Below are positions 59,638 through 64,000 of a stretch of 64,000 nucleotides of DNA, one piece after another. Location of the stretch: NCBI GenBank assembly GCA_018296165.2, contig JACKQL020000004.1:682001-746000 (forward strand). The letters run 5' to 3'. The DNA is from Termitomyces sp. T153 (lineage: Eukaryota > Basidiomycota > Agaricomycetes > Agaricales > Lyophyllaceae). Positions within the stretch are counted from its first letter, which is position 1. Every line of letters starts with the position of its first letter. The position numbers and the translations under genes are program-made. The notes below the pieces were generated by a model. The model searched no databases. It had not been told where the DNA came from and worked only from the letters and a program-made list of their open reading frames with translations.

Positions 59638-60816
59638 CGTGTACATCAGGGAGCCAACAACACTGGAATAGGATATCTGCTTGCCTTCAATTTTAGTTTC
59701 CTTATCTTTGGGATCATTGACAGTGAGTTTTGAGTTTGAAGCCATAGGAGTCCAAGTAGGTTTTGAGCCCTCCATGCCACAATGTTCAACCATGGATTTT
59801 ATGTATTGCTCCTGCAATATGTAAATCGAGCAGTTTGGGCAATTGCATCTGATTTTGATGCCCAGTATGTATGTTGCTGCTCCTAAACCTCGCATTTTGA
59901 AGGCTTCAGACAGCTTCTTCTTAATGGAATCCATGAAGGGGCATGAGTTTGCTGTGAGGACAAAGTCATCGATGTAGATCACAAGGAAACATATCCTTTT
60001 CCCTTCTCTATAAACATAAAGGCAAGTCTCTGCATTCAGGCATGTGAAACCAAGGGTTTGCAACTTCTTGTCCAATGTCAAGTTCCAGATCCTTCCTGCT
60101 TGCTTGAGTCCATAAAGCAATTGTTTTAGATTCCAGCAACATCCTTCTGGTACAAGGACACCTTCTGGAGGGGTCATGTACAATTCCTCCTCTGACTTGC
60201 CATTCAGGTAGGCTGTGGCCATGTCCATCTGGTTGAGTTCAAGGTTGTACTTTGTGGCTAATGCAAGGATGATTCTGATAGATTGCATATTCACTACAGG
60301 TGCCCAGACCTCTTTGTAATTGACTCCTTCCTTCTGAGTAAAGCCATGGGTGACTATGCAAACTTTATAATGCTCAATATTCCTGCTCTCTTCATACTTT
60401 ATGTGGAAGACCAATTTTGACATGATGGGTTTCACTCCTTTGGGCACAGGTACAATTTTGAATACATTGTTATCAATTAAGTTTTGTAGTTCCTCTTGTA
60501 GTGCAGCAGTCCATTTTTCCTTGTTTGGGCCTGAGAAGGCCTCAGTTGCATTTTGCAGCACAGCATCATTTGGCAATGCACTCTGGGGAATCCCAGCAAA
60601 GTAGAAGTCTTCCTTTGAATCAGGCTCCAGTTCACTGTACAATTTGCTTGCATCACTCATTTGTGGGTCATTTGCACGAGTCTGTATATCTAGCAATGTC
60701 CGGTGTGTGGCATTGTCCTGAGGGCCTTCAAGGTTGTTTTCCATGTGTGCATGCTTCTCTGCTCTTGCCTCTTCCCTTTGGCATTCCTCCAGATCAACAG
60801 CCCTTTGGTAGTCCAT
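59623..60816 (-). pseudogene. Copia reverse transcriptase
   Basis: A frame of about 397 codons: MDYQRAVDLEECQREEARAE, WTAALQEELQNLIDNNVFKI, YKEVWAPVVNMQSIRIILAL, MDMATAYLNGKSEEELYMTP, LLYGLKQAGRIWNL, CFLVIYIDDFVLTANS (YIDD active site intact), ILQEQYIKSMVEHCGM. The usual family residues VARGFTQ and FSPVV read VTHGFTQ and WAPVV. The frame ends at the CpG-derived TGA near 59635. Confidence 0.9.
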
Positions 60817-60834
60817 GTTTTTGGCAGTAGGCTT

Positions 60835-62090
60835 TCACATGCATGTGCTCCTCTCTCTCAATGGTGCTCCCACTAAACCTGCATTGCTAAGGAGCATTTG
60901 AGGCATGTGTTTTCTCTTCTCTCTGGTGACAGGTTTGGAGTTGGCTGTTGGGGGGACATTGGCAAGACTCTTTGAAGGGTTTTTTGGTGGAACCTTTGGT
61001 GTTGGAGATGGGGAACTTTCTGTAGGGATCCTGGGGTCCTTGTTGGGTAGTTTGTCATCAGAATCATGAAAAATGCTGTCATCAATGAGCATCACAGTTT
61101 TTTCTTTGGGATTTGGATGGAGGAAGTCAGGCTCACACTTTTTGGTGGTATCATCTTCATTACCAAGGAAAACTGATGGAGAGTCCCCTCTTCCCTCTGT
61201 GTAACCAATAGAAATGGACTTCCTGGACTTTTTTCCAAACTTTCTGGAGCATTGGTCCTTGGGTATGAGCCACAAAATGTTGACCTTTTGCTTGAATGGT
61301 TTTGTGTAGGGCACATCTCTCAGTCCAGCAGCTGGGATTCTACCAATTATTGCAGCAGCTTTTTGCATTGCATCTGACCAAAAAGCCTTGGGGAGTCCAG
61401 ACTCTATTAGCATGGCCATCACTGTATTAACTAGTGACTGGTTCATGTGTTTGGCTAACCTGTTTTGCTCTGTTGTGTTTGCCACCATTGTTAGGTGTGT
61501 GATCCCTGTGTTGTCTAGTTCCCTTCTAAACTCTTTTGCTAAGTATTCCCCACCATTATCAGATTGAAAGAAGTTTATGAAGTTCTTGGAGAAGTTTAAA
61601 GTGCCAATCTTGGCCTTGAAGAAAGTTTGTACATCTTTTTGAATTCATGGAACTTCTGAATGGCTTCATTTTTTTGTTTCATAAAGTAGAATCAAGGGAA
61701 ATGCCCATAGCCATCAATGAACATGATTTAGCATTGGTTTCCATGTTGATTGCTGAGTGTGATGCTGAGTGTGATGGGTCCTCAAATGTCAGAGTGGATA
61801 ATCTTGAGTGGGCATGATGCTGGTTATCCTTTGTGCTTGAAAGGGAGCTTCTTGGCTTTTGCTAGGGAACATGGTTTGCAGAATTTGGCCTTCCCAGTTA
61901 CTGTGTCCACTTTTTCAATGTGACTGTCCCTGACCATCTGTATCAGGCACTCAGGTGATATGTGTCCAAGTTGGCAGTGGAGAGTGTTTATGTCTACAGA
62001 GACATGGGCATGGATTTTCACTGCAATGTTTAGGTGGTAGAGGTCATCCTTGTGGATGCCAGTAAGTATGGTTTTTTGCCTCTTCATTGT
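60835..62090 (-). pseudogene. Copia integrase
   Basis: The GAG-pre-integrase zinc part, INTLHCQLGHISPECLIQMV then FCKPCSLAKAKKLPF (about 61840-62000), is readable. The catalytic core (about 61490-61830) is broken. QNRLAKHMNQSLVNTVMAML, ESGLPKAFWSDAMQKAAAII and the linker KFGKKSRKSISIGYTEGRGD are readable in 61100-61490. A disordered Pro/Lys linker leads into RT. Confidence 0.85.
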
Positions 62091-62342
62091 CTTGATTTTG
62101 CATGTCCCTCTCTTGAAGACAGTATAATAACCAGCCTTGTTGAGCTTTCAGATAGATACTAGCATTAGGTTGAATGATGGCACATAGAGGGTGTTCTCTA
62201 GTTCCACCCAATTTGTAGAGCCACCCATTTTGCATTCAAGTGTTATAGTTCCAAATCCTGTGGCTTCCACAAATGAATCATCTCTGAAGTGAATCTTTCA
62301 GGGTGGGTTCAGCTCTTTGAATGAATTGCACTTGAACCAATT

Positions 62343-63456
62343 TTAGTGTGGCATCATATGGGCAGAGGCTCCAGAATCCACAATTGTGCCAGGTGGAGAG
62401 GTAAATTTAAGATTTCCAACATAGGCCAAAATGCATGTCATTAATGCTTTAGATACATGGGCAGATTTAGTAGTAGAGTAACCTGCTACCCCTCCACTAG
62501 ATTCCTTGTCTGAGCTGTCAGGGTCCAATGAGGAGTTGTGGCTTGTGCAATCCACCTTTTCTTTCTTTTTCTTCTTCCACACTCTCCCTTTTTCTTTCTT
62601 CTCATCCTTTTCCTTCCATGTCCTACAATTGGCTGTGTTGTGTGTGGAGAAGTTGTGAAACTGGCACCACATGTCTGATCTGGTTTTGAATTTTGCCTTT
62701 GCATTGGAGTTGGCTTTCAGGGCAGCTTCAGAAGATGCGCCTTGTTGAGCTGTTGCTGTGAAGGTTAGCCACTTGGATAGGGCAGAAAAGGTGAGTGATG
62801 TCCTGGGGGCAAGCAAATTTAGGATGGTTGCCTTGAATGACTCCCATATGTTATCTTTGGGTAGAGACTGTAAGAGGATGAAGGCAAGGAACTCATGGTT
62901 GATTTCCTTTTTCATTGCTGTAAGTTTGGTGTTGGTGGCTGATAGTGCAGAGATATGATTGCTCAGGGTAGAGAGTGATCTGTCCCATTTTAGATTTAAC
63001 ATTGAGATGAACATGTAGAAGGCACTGACACTGATGTTTGTGTCGATGTGTATTGTGACTAGCCTGTCAAACATATCCTTTGCATGCATGAGTTCCCCTA
63101 CTTCAAGGGTGAGTCAATCAGATATGTAGGCAACAATAATGCTGGTGGCTTTTGTGTTGTGGACAGCCCAACTGTCTGCATGATGGCTGATCCCAGCAGC
63201 ATCAGCAAATGGTGATGTTGTGGTAATGGAAGTAGCATCAGTCAGTATGATAGAAGGTGCAGCAGGAGAGATTGTTGTGATTTGAGTGGGGGGAAGTGTT
63301 TGAATGACATTCCATACCTTCTCTTGACAAAGCTTTGTGGTGATGCAGATCTTCCAGATCTGGAAGTTCTCTGGACCCATCAGGGTTGGGCAAGCAGTCA
63401 TTGTTTCTGAGTTTGACATGATGTGTCAAGGCAATGTCAAAGTTAGTGATGCTCAT
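62343..63456 (-). pseudogene. Copia gag and protease
   Basis: Gag starts near 63419 (SNSETMTACPTLMGPENFQI then WKICITTKL). A stop near 63114 separates it from MFDRLVTIHIDTNISVSAFY, LPKDNIWESFKATILNLLAP and the knuckle-like WCQFHNFSTHNTANCRTW (CxxHxxxxHxxxxC). A Lys/Glu-rich stretch leads to the retropepsin site IVDSGASAHMMPH (about 62346-62385), Asp-Ser-Gly-Ala intact. Confidence 0.87.
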
Positions 63457-63572
63457 GTGGAGATCAAGGTTTGATCTGGATGGAAAATCATAGGATGGGA
63501 TGCATCTGTCCCTGTGAATTTGTGTGTTTTCTCTTACTCAGTGTTAGGCAACGGGGCCCATAACCTTTCAAA

Positions 63573-63875
63573 GTTAAAGTTTGAGTAAGGTAGTGATTTG
63601 ATCTAGACCCAAGAGGAAGAACTCAGCACAGTACTCACAGAGTAAATGAACTTTATATTAAATACCTAGACCCAAGAGGGAGAACTAGATACATTGGTAA
63701 GTTACAAGTACAGTAAACAAGATTATAATGTTTACACCTCAGCATGGTACTCACAGAGTAAACAAACTGAGGTGTGATCTAATTGTGAAAAACTTATTTC
63801 CAGCAACTGGTAAGCAAACACACATGACATGGTAATGAAGGTGTGTTGAGCAACTGCAAATTCTACCCTTTGACA
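63573..63875 (-). repeat. Copia LTR, 5' copy (about 303 bp, CpG lost)
   Basis: Homologous to 58748-58987. It is longer by about 63 bp because a block starting CTAGACCCAAGAGG occurs twice (about 63603 and 63666). CpGs of the other copy appear here as TG or CA. Confidence 0.9.
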
Positions 63876-64000
63876 CAGGGTGTCAGGATGGTACAGCAAT
63901 TGGGATCATTTTCAAATTGCTGGTTTGTAGGAGAAAATACACATTCATGATGTGTTTGGTTTCATAGCCATGAGTCTTCCAATGTCCATGCTCCTTTGAA
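63876..64000. other. CpG-free right edge
   Basis: The sequence beyond the copia LTR is also CpG-free and looks like further transposon DNA. It is too short to classify. Confidence 0.4.

Larger units (their letters stand above)
58748..63875 (-). mobile_element. Ty1/copia retrotransposon (minus strand) with both LTRs
   Basis: Between the LTRs the minus strand encodes gag, protease, integrase, RT and RNase H, the copia order with integrase before RT. Most of the coding region is broken by stops. The last ~650 bp of pol and the 3' LTR are intact and CpG-rich, whereas everything from about 59637 rightward is almost CpG-free. Confidence 0.92.

Noticed and set aside
1..64000. CRISPR arrays, rRNA and tRNA genes
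   Set aside because: No regularly spaced repeats of the CRISPR kind, no rRNA-like blocks, and no convincing tRNA A/B box pair were found by eye. A covariance search would be decisive for tRNA.

Overview
This window is nuclear DNA of a filamentous basidiomycete, most likely an agaricomycete. The evidence is the many introns of about 48-75 nt, a Chs3-type chitin synthase, an RNA-silencing RNA-dependent RNA polymerase, and a Plavaka-type DNA transposon, a group best known from mushrooms. Splice sites, frames and motifs were read by eye. No searches were run, so names rest on recognised motifs.

The gene-rich left part (1-22 kb) holds, in order: the 5' half of condensin SMC4 (minus, running off the left edge); an 18-exon RdRP read divergently from it; a conserved 824-aa fungal protein with a tetratricopeptide-like segment (plus); a thioredoxin (minus); a Sec14/CRAL-TRIO lipid-transfer protein (plus); and a 1320-aa disordered protein with Met-rich and His/Asn-rich tracts (minus). 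A block with essentially no CpG follows (about 22.47-24.96 kb, old transposon debris). Next come an MFS permease of the phosphate/glycerophosphodiester group (24.96-27.61 kb, minus), a doubtful small membrane-protein gene (28-29 kb) and a complete class IV-like chitin synthase (30.57-35.12 kb, minus).

The right part (36-64 kb) is accessory DNA. A 213-aa orphan protein family occurs as a tandem pair (36.57-38.32 kb, one intact, one broken), an intact copy (55.71-56.40 kb) and exon relics within a 150-bp inverted repeat (54.9-55.4 kb). Between these copies sits a transposon cluster: a gag-PR-RT-RNaseH gypsy-like element with no visible integrase, a chromodomain gypsy element (chromovirus) flanked by 350/370-bp LTRs, and a Plavaka element. 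Further right are an orphan gene with a PD-(D/E)xK-like motif (57.2-58.2 kb) and a Ty1/copia element with LTRs (58.75-63.88 kb).

The transposons have lost nearly all CpG by C-to-T change, which also created most of their stop codons. The loss stops abruptly inside elements rather than at their ends: near 54.16 kb inside Plavaka exon 1 and near 59.64 kb inside copia pol. The 54.16-59.64 kb interval carrying the orphan genes keeps its CpGs. With an RdRP in the same window, and an inverted repeat able to form double-stranded RNA, this region is a good place to ask how the fungus marks and limits silenced DNA.
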